Below are positions 48,598-61,318 of a stretch of DNA of 64,000 nt, piece after piece; the first letter of the stretch is position 1; each line of letters starts with the position of its first letter. The translations under genes were made by a program, and so were the position numbers. The notes beneath the pieces were generated by a model. It had not been told where the DNA came from. It worked only from the letters and a program-made list of their open reading frames with translations, and searched no databases. Source of the DNA: Motacilla alba alba (lineage: Eukaryota; Chordata; Aves; Passeriformes; Motacillidae). The DNA lies in assembly GCF_015832195.1 (NCBI RefSeq), contig NC_052017.1, positions 78,431,801-78,495,800 of the forward strand, given 5' to 3'.

Positions 48598-51500
48598 TAT
48601 TTTTTATATGTATTTTTATGTGTGGCATTCTTACTGTTTGTTGTTATTATTTTAAAAGTATTGTTTGAGTAGCTGTCTCTGCAGCATGGCAGATGAGGAT
48701 GCCACCCAGCTCTGAAGATCACAAAGTTTCTTTTCTTCAGGAATGTGGAGTTGCTTGGGATATCCAACTGGACCTCAGGGAGGTCAGACAGCCTCTGACT
48801 ATCTGCAGCAGTTTGAGCTCTTCACCTCTCCTCTCCCTTCTCTACTCATTTTGAATAGAGCTAAAAGGACATATTTTGGGGAGGGCTCATCTAGAAACAC
48901 TTACAAAATACTACTTTGCTCTTTTCTTTTGTGTTTTTGTTGCCTTTCAGTTAATTCACTGAGCTAAGTATGCTATATGCATCTAACATACAATCCTGTT
49001 ATAAAATGAGGAGTTATTGAGGGATTTCAGCAGCTTCCAGAACTGGTATGATGACATGTGAATACTGTAAGGAAAAGCAAAAGGGAAAAAAGATGTGACT
49101 TTTTATCATCCTGCTAGTTAGTGTAAACAGGCTGTAAATGGTCTGGTTCAACATGTAAGCTGCCAGTCATTTCTTTCCTGTATCACTCCTCTCAGGTGCT
49201 TCTGCTTCGTCATAAATGCTCCTATGACTGCTCAGGCATTTTTTCTCACTGTATCACAACACTGTTTTAAAGTATGAACTTGAAATGCATGCATGATCAC
49301 CTGTTCTGTGTTCTCTGTTTTCTCTTCAGTGATCAGCTGTGACAAATTATGGATTGTCTGATAGAAAATTTAATTGTTAGTATTTCAGACAACTCTCTTT
49401 TTCCTTACCTCATACCCTTAGGCTCCTTCTAAAGGAATCAGTCTACTGTCAAGACAGGTATCTGGAATCACAGTGATCAGTGAATCAATTTTTGTGACAA
49501 CTTTTGTATTTTAAAACAAGTATTTAAAGTAGCCTGGACTTTTCTCTCATTGTGAAGGAATTTCTTTCTGTTTGTGATTTCCTGCCATAAGAGATTTCAT
49601 GCAGATAATGGTTTTCAAAGAATGTAATTGCTTGCACAATTTGAGACGATAACTTACTAGTTTTTGTTTCCTGTCCCAGCCAAGAACAATAACGAAAGCT
49701 TAACAGAAACCAAGCAAATTTTGGACTGCTTTATCCTTCTGCTGCTGCGAAACAAAAATGTTAGCATAGTATAACTTACATCGACTCAGTCAAAATAACG
49801 TTATTAGTCACTGACATGCTTTCTTTATCTTGCGCGTTACATGTTCTCAGAACACTTGAGATCACAGGGTGGAGCTTCATGTCGTGATGGGACTTCTAGG
49901 ACAATGCTTCTGGTCAGACCAACACACAGAGCCATATGCCAGGTGTCAGGCTTCAAGACAGGCTTCTGGTTGACACTATATTTCTGTCAGTCCCAGACAA
50001 TGGAATCAAATTTTTAACTGCATCGTCCACTTTATATAATATACTATTTTTTCATACAGGTTAACCCTAATGTGCTTTTGTATTCAAAGCCTGTGTTGCT
50101 CTCAGTCTGAGATATTGCTGTTCAGTGAATAGTTTCACACATCTATTCCTGGAAAATCAAAGAGAATTATGAAAAGGAATTGCTCACGGATTTCAGTTCT
50201 GCATTAGGGTTTCATGTGAGTTGTTTGTCAATCCTTCAATGCTTCATTAATATTCAAGAACATTTATACAATAAATTATGGCCTCTAAACATTTTTTATA
50301 TTAAATGTTAATATAATCAAACATCTACACTTTCCCCCCTGGTACTACCCTGCAAATATACTGTTATACTTAGTGGAGTGTTTTATTATGATGATAGTAA
50401 TTTCCTAAAGGTATGCTGGCATTATTAATATGCCTTTTTATTCCAGACATATAAAGAAGATCTTAGTTGGTTAATAATAAGGAATTAATATTAAACTCAC
50501 CAAGACTCAATTTTTATTTTCAAAGCTGTCTTAGTCTAGGGAATAACAAATTATTCAAGTAGAAAAACAGAAGTGATGTTAATAGCAGCAACTATAAGAC
50601 AAATTGAAGGAACAAATTAACAGACAAAATAGCAGAGAGAATCACATATTCTTGTAAGCTTTGTTTTGTTATGGTTATGTACTTTGTATCAGCAATCCTG
50701 AGTAGCAGAGGCTGGTGAAATGTACACATTAACAGTAGGGTTTCACACTTACCCATCTTTCTGGTACAAATTCTCTTAGAAATACAAACAGCAAAGAGAT
50801 TTATACACAATTTTAGCTTTTGAAGCAGTCTTTTTATGTTCTTGTTATAGGAAAAAGGTCTTATGGGTGTGAGAACTACATATCAGCCAGTGCTTGACTT
50901 CCAGTGGGTTTACAGTTTGGTAATATGGAGCGTCTATGATGTTTTCTTCTCAGTGGAAAGCATGTAAGATGTGAGGAAGGAAATCTTTCCTTCTCCATTT
51001 TTGTTTCTGGTTTTGAGTAGTTTATTTCCTTCCCAAATTACTTCCTCCTCTTTCTCACAAAAACATTTTCTATAAATATCCTTTCCCACTAGACATGTGG
51101 CAGAGAATCTGATGTCATTAGCTCATCAGCTTTTTCTTTCTGCTGGACTTCACAGTCTCCTGTCCCCAGGTCATTTCACTGCTGTCTCTACACACTCACT
51201 AAAGAGAGAAGCTGTGAGGGAAAACGGGGATTTTCCACTCCCTGCATAGTCCTGAAGGAGGCAGAACACCACATGGAACTGCAATACCAGCCAGAAGGGG
51301 ATCCTGTTTGAGCCCCAAAATTTTGTACCCAAGGAGAGAAGGCACCAAGAAACTTGAGTCATTTGTTGCAGGGCAAAGCCACCTCAGCAGGGGAAATAGC
51401 TGCCTTTGGCTGGCTTTCCAGAGGGTACAGCAGAAACAGGGAAGATGTCAACCAGGAGTTTGTCCAAGTCCTAACAGATTTATTGATGGGTGTGAAAGTT

Positions 51501-51991
51501 CAGAATTATGAGACAATCCCAGTGGACCCGGACTAATTGTAGCCTGGGTTTATACCAATTACCATACCTGCAACAGAGGCAGGCATGATGTGCATCCTGC
51601 ATACTGGGAGCTAACAGCTGCCTGCATTCATATTAGGGTTCTTCCCAAGATGATTATCCCATCCATCTGTTCAAAAAGACAGTAATATGTTATACTCATT
51701 ATAGGTGAAAAATTTGCTGGTAAGCATAATACAGTGCATGAATCACTGAATATAAAACAAGTTTGCAAACAACGTTTCAAAAAAATTTCTACATTGTAAC
51801 ATTGTATTCCAAACCCACAACTTCATCTTTGAGATCATCCATGTTTCTCAAAGAAAATGGTAGGGTTGGAATCTTTTCCATTTGTGTTGACTCTGTTACA
51901 CTGAGGGAATTCAATGGCCCACATTTAAATGATCTGTATGGAGTGAAGCTTTCAGAAGTGTTACTTCTGCTCACTGCCCTGCCTATGGCAT

Positions 51992-53089
51992 TGTATTCGG
52001 TTTGTGTGCCAGGGTTTTGGTAGCTGGGGAGGGCTACTCAGAAGGGGTAGCTTCTTTGAGAAGTTGCCACAAACTTCCCCTATGTCCTACAGAGCCTATG
52101 CCAGGATAGACCTGCCACTGGCGAAGGCTGAGCACACCAGTGATGGTGGAAGCACCTCTGGGATAATATACCTAAAAAGGGAGAAAAACTCCTGTGCTGG
52201 AACAGCTGGAGAGACAAGTGAGAATATGTGAGAGAAACAGCCCCGCAGACACCCAGGTCAGTGCAGAAGGAGGGGAGGAGGTGTTCCAGGCACTGGAGCA
52301 GAGAATCCCCTGCAGCCTGTGGTGCTGACCATGGTGAGGCAGCTGTGCCCCTGCAGCTCGTGGAGGTCTGTGGAGGGCCAGTGACCAACCTGCAGCCAAT
52401 TGAGGACCCCACATTAGAGCAAGTGGGTGCCCGAGGGAGGGTGTGAGCCCATGAGAAGCCCATACTGGAGCTGGCTCCTAGTAGGACCTGTGGACCTCTG
52501 GAGAAGGGACCCCACACTGGAGCTGGTTTGCTGACCTGATTTGTGACTCTATGGGGGACCCACACTGGAGCAGCCTGTTCCTGAAGGACTGTACCCTGGG
52601 GAATGGATTCTATGCTGGAGCTGGTTTTGAGGAACTGCAGCCCATGGGAAGAAAGCACATTGGAGAAGTTTGTGGATGACTGTCTCCTGCCAGGGACTCG
52701 TTCCAGAGCTGTGGAGGAGTGTGAGGAGTCCTAGCCCTGAGGAGAAAGGAGCAGCAGAGGCAATACGTGATGAATGACCTCAGCCCCATTCCCTGTCCCC
52801 TTGTGCCAATGATAAAAGGAGGCAAAGAAATGAGGAGCAAAGTGAAGCCTGGGAAGAAGGAGGGAAGGTGCTTTTAATTTGGTTTTATTTTTATTATTTT
52901 ATTTCTAACAAAATTATTCCCTCCAGTCAAGTCCATTTTGCCTGCAATCGTAACTTGTGAGTGATTTCTCCCTGTTCTTATCTTGACCAATGAGCCTTTG
53001 GTTGTTATTTTTCCTCCCCTGCCCAGCTGAGGAGAGAAGCGATAGTGTGACTTTGATGGACACCTGATGTCCAGGCAGTGCCATCTGCA
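51992..53089 (+). mobile_element. solo LTR of a passerine endogenous retrovirus-like family, about 1.1 kb
   Basis: A 1.1-kb GC-richer block in AT-rich flanks. Its order of segments matches a songbird LTR type that I recognise. The left part has 'gggttttggtagctggggaggg' in pieces and 'gccaggatagacctgcc'. A TATA-like 'ggataatatacc' lies near 52,161-52,172. A run of imperfect tandem repeats follows (52,410-52,700), and the 3' part has 'ttatcttgaccaatgagcc' and 'cagctgaggagagaagcgatag'. No internal retroviral coding sequence flanks it, so it is a solo LTR. The usual polyadenylation region is degraded. Boundaries are approximate and no clean target-site duplication is seen. The 192-codon minus-strand frame inside it (52,080-52,658) is a composition artefact of the repeat units. 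Confidence 0.75.
52410..52700. repeat. imperfect tandem repeats inside the LTR, period 45-52 bp
   Basis: The motif 'ca(c/t)actggagc' or close variants recurs at about 52,410, 52,461, 52,513, 52,561, 52,611 and 52,656. Each is followed by a variable segment that ends in 'ctgtggac', 'tgtgactc' or 'ctgcagccc'. About six diverged units. Confidence 0.7.
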
Positions 53090-56000
53090 GATCATAGTCT
53101 CTGTGGCTGGCACTCTCTGATGGTGGCTACGGCCTCCTGAGGGACCAGTGAAGATGTAACTTCTGAATCAGGAGGTGCAGAGAGCATTTTGTAGCAGAAG
53201 GGATTTTGTGTCATCATGGTCAGAAAAAAGGAGCATAGTACAAACTGGCTTGCACTGCACACAAAAAAACATTGCAGCCACTGCTGCAGATTAGAGACTC
53301 TATTAATTTTACAATGTGCTAATCCAAAATATGTTAATCCAAACTGTAATTCTGAGCCTGCTGAGACAAGAACTGAATTCCAATTCCATAGCTAGACAAG
53401 TGAAGTTGGGAACTGTAGGAAAAGTTTATGATCACAAACTACACATTCAAATTCAAATTAATGCTGCCTACTTTGTAGTTTAGTGTCCTGATTCCCTCAA
53501 TATTACAGAATCTCTCTGGGATAGGAATCTTCAGCAACAGCGTCTTGGTGACCTCTATCCTGTTGTGCAAGACAGAAAGCTGATTCCTCTTGAGTCTTTT
53601 GTAGATTTCTAATGTTTGTGGTAACCAAAAGTCATGCTAACCCCTTTCCCAAGGACTCTTGGAAGCTGTCTCGGAGGCGAGCTGCATGCCTTCCAGGGCC
53701 ATCAGAGGCAGGGCAGCATTCCTCTGCTCCCAGCCCTCACCCATCTGTCCCCCATCAGCTGGAGGATACTAAAATAAATCGGGAGTGGGCTGATGCACAA
53801 GCTGTATTACAGAAGGTATGTCCTCCCCAGAAAATGTGTAAACAAATATTTGAAAGATCTAAAAATATGAACAAAGATGTCTCTGTGGCAAACAATGTAC
53901 CTTCAAAAGTCTGCGGCACATGTTTTACATACAGTTGTTAGGTAGTGAAGTTAAATTGCTACATAAAATTTGTTTTAAATAGCCAAAGCTATAGAATCTT
54001 CAGCCTGAATGTAGCATCCTTAATAATAAGTTTTTAGTTTAACATCTTGCTCAGTTTTGGTGTGGCCTCATCTGTGTAATATATTAGATATATGAAAAAT
54101 AAATAGGATTGCAAAGCATCTACTTACTCCCACATAATGTTCTCCTTCAGTCTGGCCTTTGCTACTGAAAAAAAAAAAAATCAGGCTTACATCTGTAATA
54201 TTGTTCAAAAAGTTGGAAGTGCTGCTGAAGATGACTGTATCTGCCCTGAGTTCTGTCTAGAGCTGAGCACTTGAAAACTTCCTGCTTCAGCACCAGCAGT
54301 TCTCCTCTCTCACTGTACTTGGTCAGTAAAAAGTCAGTGAGAAGCACAGTGTCAGGGCAGTGCTATAACGTTTTCATTTGGCTGGTCTCTAATAACAATG
54401 TTTCTCCCAATTCAAGCTTGCTAACTCATATCCTGTCTCTCTTGCTCTGTCCAAGACCTTCTGATGTTTATGACTCTTTTCCCTTGCGCTGAACCTCTGC
54501 CCAGTTATGTGTCATGAACAGCCTCTGCTCCCTTACAGTTATATTTCCTCCCCCTGGCCAGAGATCGGCATATAAGGAATGAAGTCACTCCCAGCCATTA
54601 CTGGTCTCTGTGGCACACAGCTCTTCATGTTTCTCTAGCCCAAATTCTTATTTTACACTAGTGCTCTCTGCCTTTGCTCTCCAAGTTAGTCCTTTATCTG
54701 CAATTAATATGGCCCTACAATATTTAATTACCTACTTTGTAAAGAGATCTTTAGCAAGCTTTTTAAAGGGGTTGTAAGGCAAAAGGCCTCCAAAAGACCA
54801 GGCAAAAAAGGAGCACAGTTGCTCAGCTATATTTTTTCAAAAGCAGTCTGATTTATCAAAGATGAATGCCTTTCTGTGACTTTCTGTGAATTATCTCCAT
54901 TTAAAATCTAACTTTCTGGGGGCTTCTTGAGTTTTGCTCTAACCGGTACTTTGTCCTCTTTGTTCTCATATGACCTTCCTTAGCAACAAAGAACTGAGAT
55001 TTTAATGATGTTTTAGGGTTTTGTTTGCATGGTCACAACCATGTCAATGCATAAATACTACTTTTTTCTGTTAAAATTTGATATGTTTCATTTTTTGAGG
55101 TTTCCTTTAGCAACTGGAAAGCAATTGCATGCAAACGCTTATATAATATAACCTCAGTCATTCCAGCCACCAGTTTTCCCAATTAAAAGGATCTCCACCC
55201 CTCATGAACAATAGTGTTTGATTTCAGGGCTTCCTCTCATCTTTCTCAGCATGGACAATTCTGGATCAGTTCTCCTCTGCTGTTCCCATTGCTCTACTGC
55301 ATCTCCTTTTCTCAGCTCTTTGTACCTTCTTTGCAGAGAACCCGTGAGGAGGGACAGGAGAATGTGTTCTCACAGCACTGCTGCCTCTCTAAATTTTTAT
55401 TAATGCTTTGCACTCCTACAACATCCCATTTACTCAGCATAGCCCACACCACCACCAAAGGGCATGGGAAAACCAGACACTTGATCTCTTGCCTTCAGAA
55501 AACCAAATAGAGTTTTCATTTGTTACTTTTTAAAAAGAGGTCAGATTGATAATTACAACAACAGCTTAGTTTCTCTTTCTCTTCTCTAAAGTATGTTCCA
55601 TGAGTTATTTATCTCCCTGTGAGACAAACTTCATTCATGGAAAAATTCCCGTTTCTGTGGTTGACCATTACACCTTCTATTTCCAGTTGCCAATTCTTGA
55701 CCTTTTGATCTATATCACAATTATAATATTTCTTTTTTATTACTGTTTAGACCTCCTGTCTTGGTGTATCATTTTTCTCAATATTGATTTTTCCTCTTCT
55801 GAGAAATGAATGCACCCCCGAGGGAATACATTTTTATAATGCACTTTTATATCTATATGTATGTATTTTTTTAATAAGATTAATCCCTCTGTAAAGTACT
55901 GGTTTATAACCAGGCAGAACATAGGATAGTTTTGACTGCTTAAATCACCCAGGCGAAAGTCACAGAGAACCAATTACTACTCAATTTTTGGTTCTGCCTG

Positions 56001-56747
56001 ACTGCTCATGAGGGATGCTAAAAGAAACTAAACCTTCTTTTATTTCTTCACATTGGTTATAATTGCTGTTGTGGTGGATAATCAATCTCTGCAGGCCTGC
56101 CCCTCTTCTTCCCCTCTGTAACTGACGGGAGAAGCAAGTGAGATCAGGGAATTCCTGGAGCTCTTACATGGACGTACAGGCCCGTGCTGGGACACATCTT
56201 CCTTGGTTTTACTTGACAGATTACCTTTTCAGAACTATAATAACATACTGTCTCACATCAGCCTCACAAATTTGCCTAACAAGTCACAATAAAATACAAA
56301 GCAATTCCCCCATAATCAAGTGTCACCGTGGCTGCCACAGATGAAGATTTTATCTTAGCTGTTTTGTGTTTGACAATGTTTAACCATGTTTATTATATCA
56401 TAGATGTGGATAATTACTGTGTTCCTCTCCTATGGAGAATCATAGGTCTTGATTGCTTTGTGATACAACAAAGTTTAAGTCTTCCTTACCTCGACTCCAT
56501 GGGCTACTAACAGCTAGAGACACTGATCTGAGTGGAGGTGGAGCAGTCAGGACTGTCACTATGACCCTAACAAATCACTGGGAATTTATTTTATGCTTAC
56601 AATAGATAGTACAGATTGTTTTGTTTATAAATTGACATTTGCTGAAAGTGTCATAACCTAACTGCTTGAATATGTAACATATATTCTTATTGTCTCAATA
56701 AGGGTATTTGTGTTTGAGCACAACATGCCAGAGTTTTGCGATCTGTT
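53090..56747. other. AT-rich stretch without recognised genes
   Basis: No supported exon, island or known repeat. A 13-A run at about 54,168-54,180 and ordinary AT-rich sequence are all I see. Confidence 0.5.
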
Positions 56748-56887
56748 AGAATTAGTGAGTCGAAGATTGCTGAAGTTACTATGAATTTAAGGTTCCTTAA
56801 AGGAAAATTGCTGAACCAGAATTAGTGAGTCGAAGATTGCTGAAGTTACTATGAATTTAAGGTTCCTTAAAGGAAAATTGCTGAACC
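56748..56887. repeat. exact 70-bp tandem duplication
   Basis: The 70-bp unit starting AGAATTAGTGAGTCGAAG and ending AAATTGCTGAACC occurs twice head to tail (56,748-56,817 and 56,818-56,887) with no mismatch. The absence of divergence implies a recent event in this lineage, or an assembly or haplotype artefact. The unit is noncoding as far as I can see. Confidence 0.95.
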
Positions 56888-57398
56888 CTAGAGTCCCAAA
56901 ATTAAATCACCCTGACTCAGAAATTGTAATTTAAAAATGATCTGTTAATTACTAAATGAATGGACAGAGCCTTCCTTCTAAGGAAAGGCCTTAGCTCTGG
57001 CAAAGTACTCCTGATTCACCTGCTGGGCCTAATAAAAAATAGTAACCTAACAAATAATTCAATATGATTCATTGTAGCTGAATACTTGTACTGGAAAAAA
57101 AAAAATTAGATGTTGCGGTCATGGTGATAGAAAGTAGATTCAAATAGATTATGCCAGCTAGGATTAGAAGTACTCAAGTGTTTGGGATTATCTCCCCCTC
57201 TAGTGGCTGTTTTATGCAAAAATATGAAAACTGGGATTATCTAGATATACTTTATTTTTTGAAGGGTTCATAGAAACTTCTAGGTCAGATAAAACTGACC
57301 AAAGTGTACTGTTTATTTTTACTGTGCTCGATTTGAGTGAAAGGGTGCTAGTACAAACCAGATTTATTTTTTTTTTTAAACCTTGACAGTGATTTGGA

Positions 57399-57480
57399 TA
57401 TCATGGAATCACAGAATTGATTAGATTGAAAAATAGTGCTGAGCTCAATGAATCCAACCTTTGAATTAAATGCATCACAG
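57399..57480 (-). mobile_element. degraded CR1 3' tail, minus orientation
   Basis: The plus strand reads 'atcatggaatcacagaattg' then 'gattgaaaaatagtgctgag' and 'tgaatccaacc', which resembles the reverse complement of a CR1 3' end (agaatcatagaat...gttggaa). Old and short. Confidence 0.45.
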
Positions 57481-58404
57481 GCTAACCCATAAATATATGA
57501 AATTTTGGGTTTGGATGTGTACAATAATGTATTTCTTTTGTCTCGCTGTGATCTTATACTTTTTCTATTTGGTGCTGCTCAAAATTTGTCCTCAATGCTT
57601 TATAATTTCATGGTAGGTGTTGCGGGTTTTGTTCATGCTGAGTGAACAATTATTACTGCTGGTGGTATTGCTAAGGGGAAGCTGAATGCATTTCAATACT
57701 GCCAAGTGAGGCAGTATTGTTACTGTACTTTTTGTTATCATGTCAGAAGTCTTATCTGCTCTCCAACATCAGTTCTTAAAAATATTTAAAACTAAACTGG
57801 TCCTAAAACATTATCACTGACCCTGCAGTTATAATAAAGAACTACACAAAACCCTCCACTTAGTAATCAGTGGCAGTAAGAAAAACAAAGAACACACTAC
57901 AAATTTTCAGGAAGGAAATAGAGAGCAAAACGGAACATGTAATTACACCACTGTATAAATTGTTTGCCCACATCTTTAATATCCTGTGCAGTTACAGTTC
58001 TTCCATCTCAAAAACAATATGTAAGAGCTGGGAAAAGGAAGAGTAGGGCAACAGGGTGACCAAAGGACTAGAATGGCTTCCATAAGGAGGATGGCTGAAT
58101 TGGCTGGAGAAGAAGTGTTCCTGCAGGACAAGATACATCAGAAGACTACAAAAATAAGAGTGGCATGGAGAAAATGGATAGAGATAGAATGTTCACAGTG
58201 TTTTTCTAATGCAAATAGGGAATGATAGAATGGGAACCAGGTTCAAAGCAAATAGTTGAAAGATAGTCTTCATGCAACAGGCAGAGAACCTGTGGATCTC
58301 TTTGCTGAACAATGCAGTGGATTCAACAACTTTGTACGGGGTTAGTGGGAGGCTAGAGGAGGATCTGAAAGGGCTTCCACTGTGATTTCCCAAGCAGACA
58401 AAAC
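57481..58404. other. AT-rich stretch without recognised genes
   Basis: No gene, island or recognised repeat. Confidence 0.45.
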
Positions 58405-58600
58405 CTGGCCTTGGCCTATCCCTGTCCCCAGAGAGGTGCCCAGTGCCACGACTGGGGCTGCCTCAGGGCTCCTTGGCTGCCAGGCTCCTGGCTGAAGCAG
58501 CAGGATAGGGTTTGGCTGCCAGGAACTGCTATCACCCACCCACCCACCCACAGGGCCCCTGGTGCCCTGGCTGGTGTGTCATGGTGGCACCATGACAATA
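58405..58600. other. small GC-rich patch with (CCCA)n and a perfect palindrome
   Basis: About 200 bp of GC-rich sequence sits in AT-rich flanks. It contains a CCCA simple repeat (58,534-58,552) and the palindrome at 58,577-58,597. The CpG count is low, so it is not a CpG island. It may be a fragment of an unrecognised repeat or LTR. Confidence 0.5.
58577..58597. repeat. perfect palindrome, 10-bp arms, 1-nt centre
   Basis: TGTCATGGTG (58,577-58,586) and CACCATGACA (58,588-58,597) are exact reverse complements around a single G. The right arm resembles the CCATGACA terminus of the LTR at 12.85-13.22 kb, so an LTR end inserted in inverted arrangement is one explanation. Confidence 0.75.
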
Positions 58601-59486
58601 GGCTCTAAAAATTGCCTAAACTAAAGATGATCAGAGCCTGGGAAAATGTTATGCAAAAATATCATGTAGCTTGCTCTTTTCTCTCCCAAGGTGTCTTGTG
58701 ATCACTTTTGGAACCAGAATATCAAACTCTGGAAATATTCCCAAAAGCATTCTCCTAAATTTATTTAGACACACAAATAAGAGCATGACATATGAATAAT
58801 CCCTTCATTCCACGCTGAATTAGTCAAGCAACAACTGGAATGTTGTTTTTGCTGTAACTTAAGTTGCAAACAGAAAACACTTCTATGCTTAAACCAACAT
58901 ATAGAAATTACCTGTAAAAATGTACTTTAACCTTCAGTTACAGAAACTTGCATTTGTGACTGTTTCAGTGAGATGTCTTTCTATTTTTAACTATCAATTT
59001 TTTTTTTTACAATCTGAAATTCAAAAGAAGCTTGTGTACAAATCACTTTGGACAACTGTTCTGTCATTCTGACATTAGTGGAGCTGAGGAAGATGCTGGG
59101 GGACAGTAGGTAACTGCCCAGCAGGTCCACCTGAAGGAGCTGACTAACTTGGGAGTTGTCAGAAGTGAAGTGGCTGATAAAATGAGCTGAGAGGAGCTGA
59201 TGGAGTGACAGGCAGGCTTGGGTGAGTGACTGAGGTGAGTAGTGTCAAATTAGTGTCACATAAATAACTGATGTGATTGAAGTCTAAAGTGACACAAGAA
59301 AATTGAGGGACCAAGGTGACTTTTGTGACTCAGGTGTGATGCAAACTGAGGCTTTCTATGTTTGGACATACCTATATAACCCTCTATACACACCAAATAT
59401 AAGCACAGATTGCATTGCTGAGAAAGGGTTACCTCATGGCATGACTATCAGTTCTGAAAATCTAAAAATTTTGTGTCTTTGTCATG

Positions 59487-59546
59487 TTTCAGCATGGATT
59501 TAAGAAGGGGAAGTCGTGCTTAACCAGCTTGACAGGTTGGACGTAA
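59487..59546 (+). pseudogene. relic of a LINE reverse transcriptase
   Basis: One plus-strand frame reads FQHGFKKGKSCLTSLTGWT and then a TAA. The 'QHGF+KGKSCLT+L' pattern matches a conserved block of non-LTR (CR1-type) reverse transcriptases. The frame stops right after it, and neither the upstream nor the downstream sequence continues the domain in a readable way, so only a small decayed piece survives. It has no function. Confidence 0.5.
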
Positions 59547-59860
59547 ACTGAAACACATGAAATTCCACTAAAGCATATGGAAAATAGAATTATCTTGAGG
59601 GTGTTTAAGTAGTGGAAAATTTGAAAAAAATTATGTTGGAACCATTAGTAGAAAACTTCCTTTTCTGCTCTGTGACTTCTAAGGTCACTGAAAGAGTTTT
59701 ATGTCCAGTTTTACATGACAAATTTTGGCAACAGTACTGACAAACTGGAAAATCATAAAAAACAGAACCTATGAATTCCAAGGCAATGATGGAATAAACA
59801 GCTTTTATCTGAAACAATGATCTTATTTCTAGGAGAGAAAAAATTGACCAAGAAAACATT

Positions 59861-59926
59861 TCCCACTGGGGGGCAGTGAGCAAGAGGCTGTGTGGGCTTT
59901 AGCTGTCTACCAGAGTTAATCCACAA
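59861..59926 (+). mobile_element. 3' tail fragment of an avian LTR
   Basis: The sequence 'cccactggggggcagtgagc', then 'aagaggctgtgtgggcttta', then 'gttaatccacaacaa' resembles the 3' terminal part of the passerine LTR type with ends TGTCCTGGTT...CCACGACA. The rest of the LTR to the left is not recognisable, so this is a truncated or decayed fragment. Confidence 0.45.
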
Positions 59927-61029
59927 CAAACACATTAAAAGTATTATTATAAAAGTCACTTTTTCTGCCTAGTCTCTGAAGGATAGATGAGAAAAAAGTG
60001 TACTTTGAAGCAATAATTGATACTAGTAAAAAAAAAATCAAATGGGCAAATGAGAACTGGACCGTGCCTCTTGGGAAGTTTGTGTATGCTTTGCCTTCCA
60101 GAGAGTTTAAAGAATAGGTGGAAAATCCTGTTAGGGGATGATGAGGAATTCTTGGGCTGAGACATGGGGTTTCTGCGGGTTTTTTTGCAGTGCTGTCTAT
60201 GTAGGTTTCCATAAAAGATGAGCAGGAGGCTCCCTCATCCAGAGTTCAAATTACATCAAAAGGACCCAAAGAGAAACACATTCCAAGGTGAAATACCTGC
60301 CTCAAGTCTGGGCATTGAGTTTTTTACGCTATTCTGCAAAGAATGTCAGGTTTTCTGCTCCTGAATAATCTGTGTTTTACTCTTAGTATTTAGTTTTCAC
60401 ATTCCCGAGGATGGGTTGCCATAGGTTGTGGGTGAACAAAAGCTGTTGATGCCTCAGTGTCAGGCTGTACATATTTAGTCCGTCCTTCATGTATATTTAA
60501 TCTTAGACAGCTTTCAGTACTTTTGTGATGCATTGTAACCATTGCCTGTAGCGCAATTACCACCCTGATATTTGTATCCATCTTTTGTCAGAAGTTAGGG
60601 ACGAAGAGATTTTCTTGGGAGCGGGTGCATTTATGAACACCTTTGGAATTTGATTTATGCATGAATGATCAGCATGTCTAACAGAGTGTCAGCAAGCTCT
60701 TTATTTTCACTGCTACCTTCTGGGAGCAAGGAGTGCAGGAAACCTGATAACCAGGACTTTCTCTGGTCATTTAAGAGGGCAACCCTCATTGCGTTATCCA
60801 ATTAGTAGAAAGATGTGCACCTGTAGCATCCAGCTATATTAAATTTCATTGCTCTTTTGTCAAGCAGTTAAAATAGCGGCGTTGGACCCTTTTAACTTTC
60901 CTGCCTCCCTCAGACATACCAGGCACGAGGGCTGCACAAACGCGAACATTTGGGGGATCCTGAGAACGAGATGTTAAAGGTGGGATCATCTCACAGTGTC
61001 TGAAGTATTAATGCTGTACCTGGTACAAG
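59927..61029. other. flank upstream of the second CpG island
   Basis: No gene or repeat recognised. Composition shifts gradually from AT-rich to mixed toward 61 kb. Confidence 0.45.
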
Positions 61030-61318
61030 TTTTCCGCTTTTAGGGCGGTGACAAGGTGTGACACCCTGGGCAGTCGGAGGGTGTTTTCGCCGGGGGCTCC
61101 CTGAGGCGGCGGGCGGGCGGGCGGCTGGGAGCGGGCAGTTCCGCGTCGCTGCAGCCTCTGGCGTCGGTCCCGCTGTGCGCGGAACCTCCCAGCCACCGGC
61201 AGCCCGTTTCCATGGGAAGCGGGACTGACCTCGGGCTGGGAGGGGAAGTTCAAAAAGCGCCCACCGGCCGGCGGGGGGCGGCGGCGGGAGCCCCTCGCCA
61301 TGATAACTGCGGCGGGCG

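Larger units (their letters stand above)
41401..51991. other. gene-free stretch rich in microsatellites
   Basis: No exon or CpG island is supported across about 10.6 kb. The stretch is notable for five simple repeats (41.4, 43.7, 46.1, 47.0-47.3 and 48.6 kb) and two sets of hairpins (42.8 and 43.9 kb). Open frames overlapping the microsatellites are repeat translations. Confidence 0.5.

Noticed and set aside
52080..52658. 192-codon minus-strand open frame with Cys, Ser, Pro and Trp
   Set aside because: It lies inside an LTR with tandem repeats on the opposite strand. The apparent protein-like composition comes from the repeat units.
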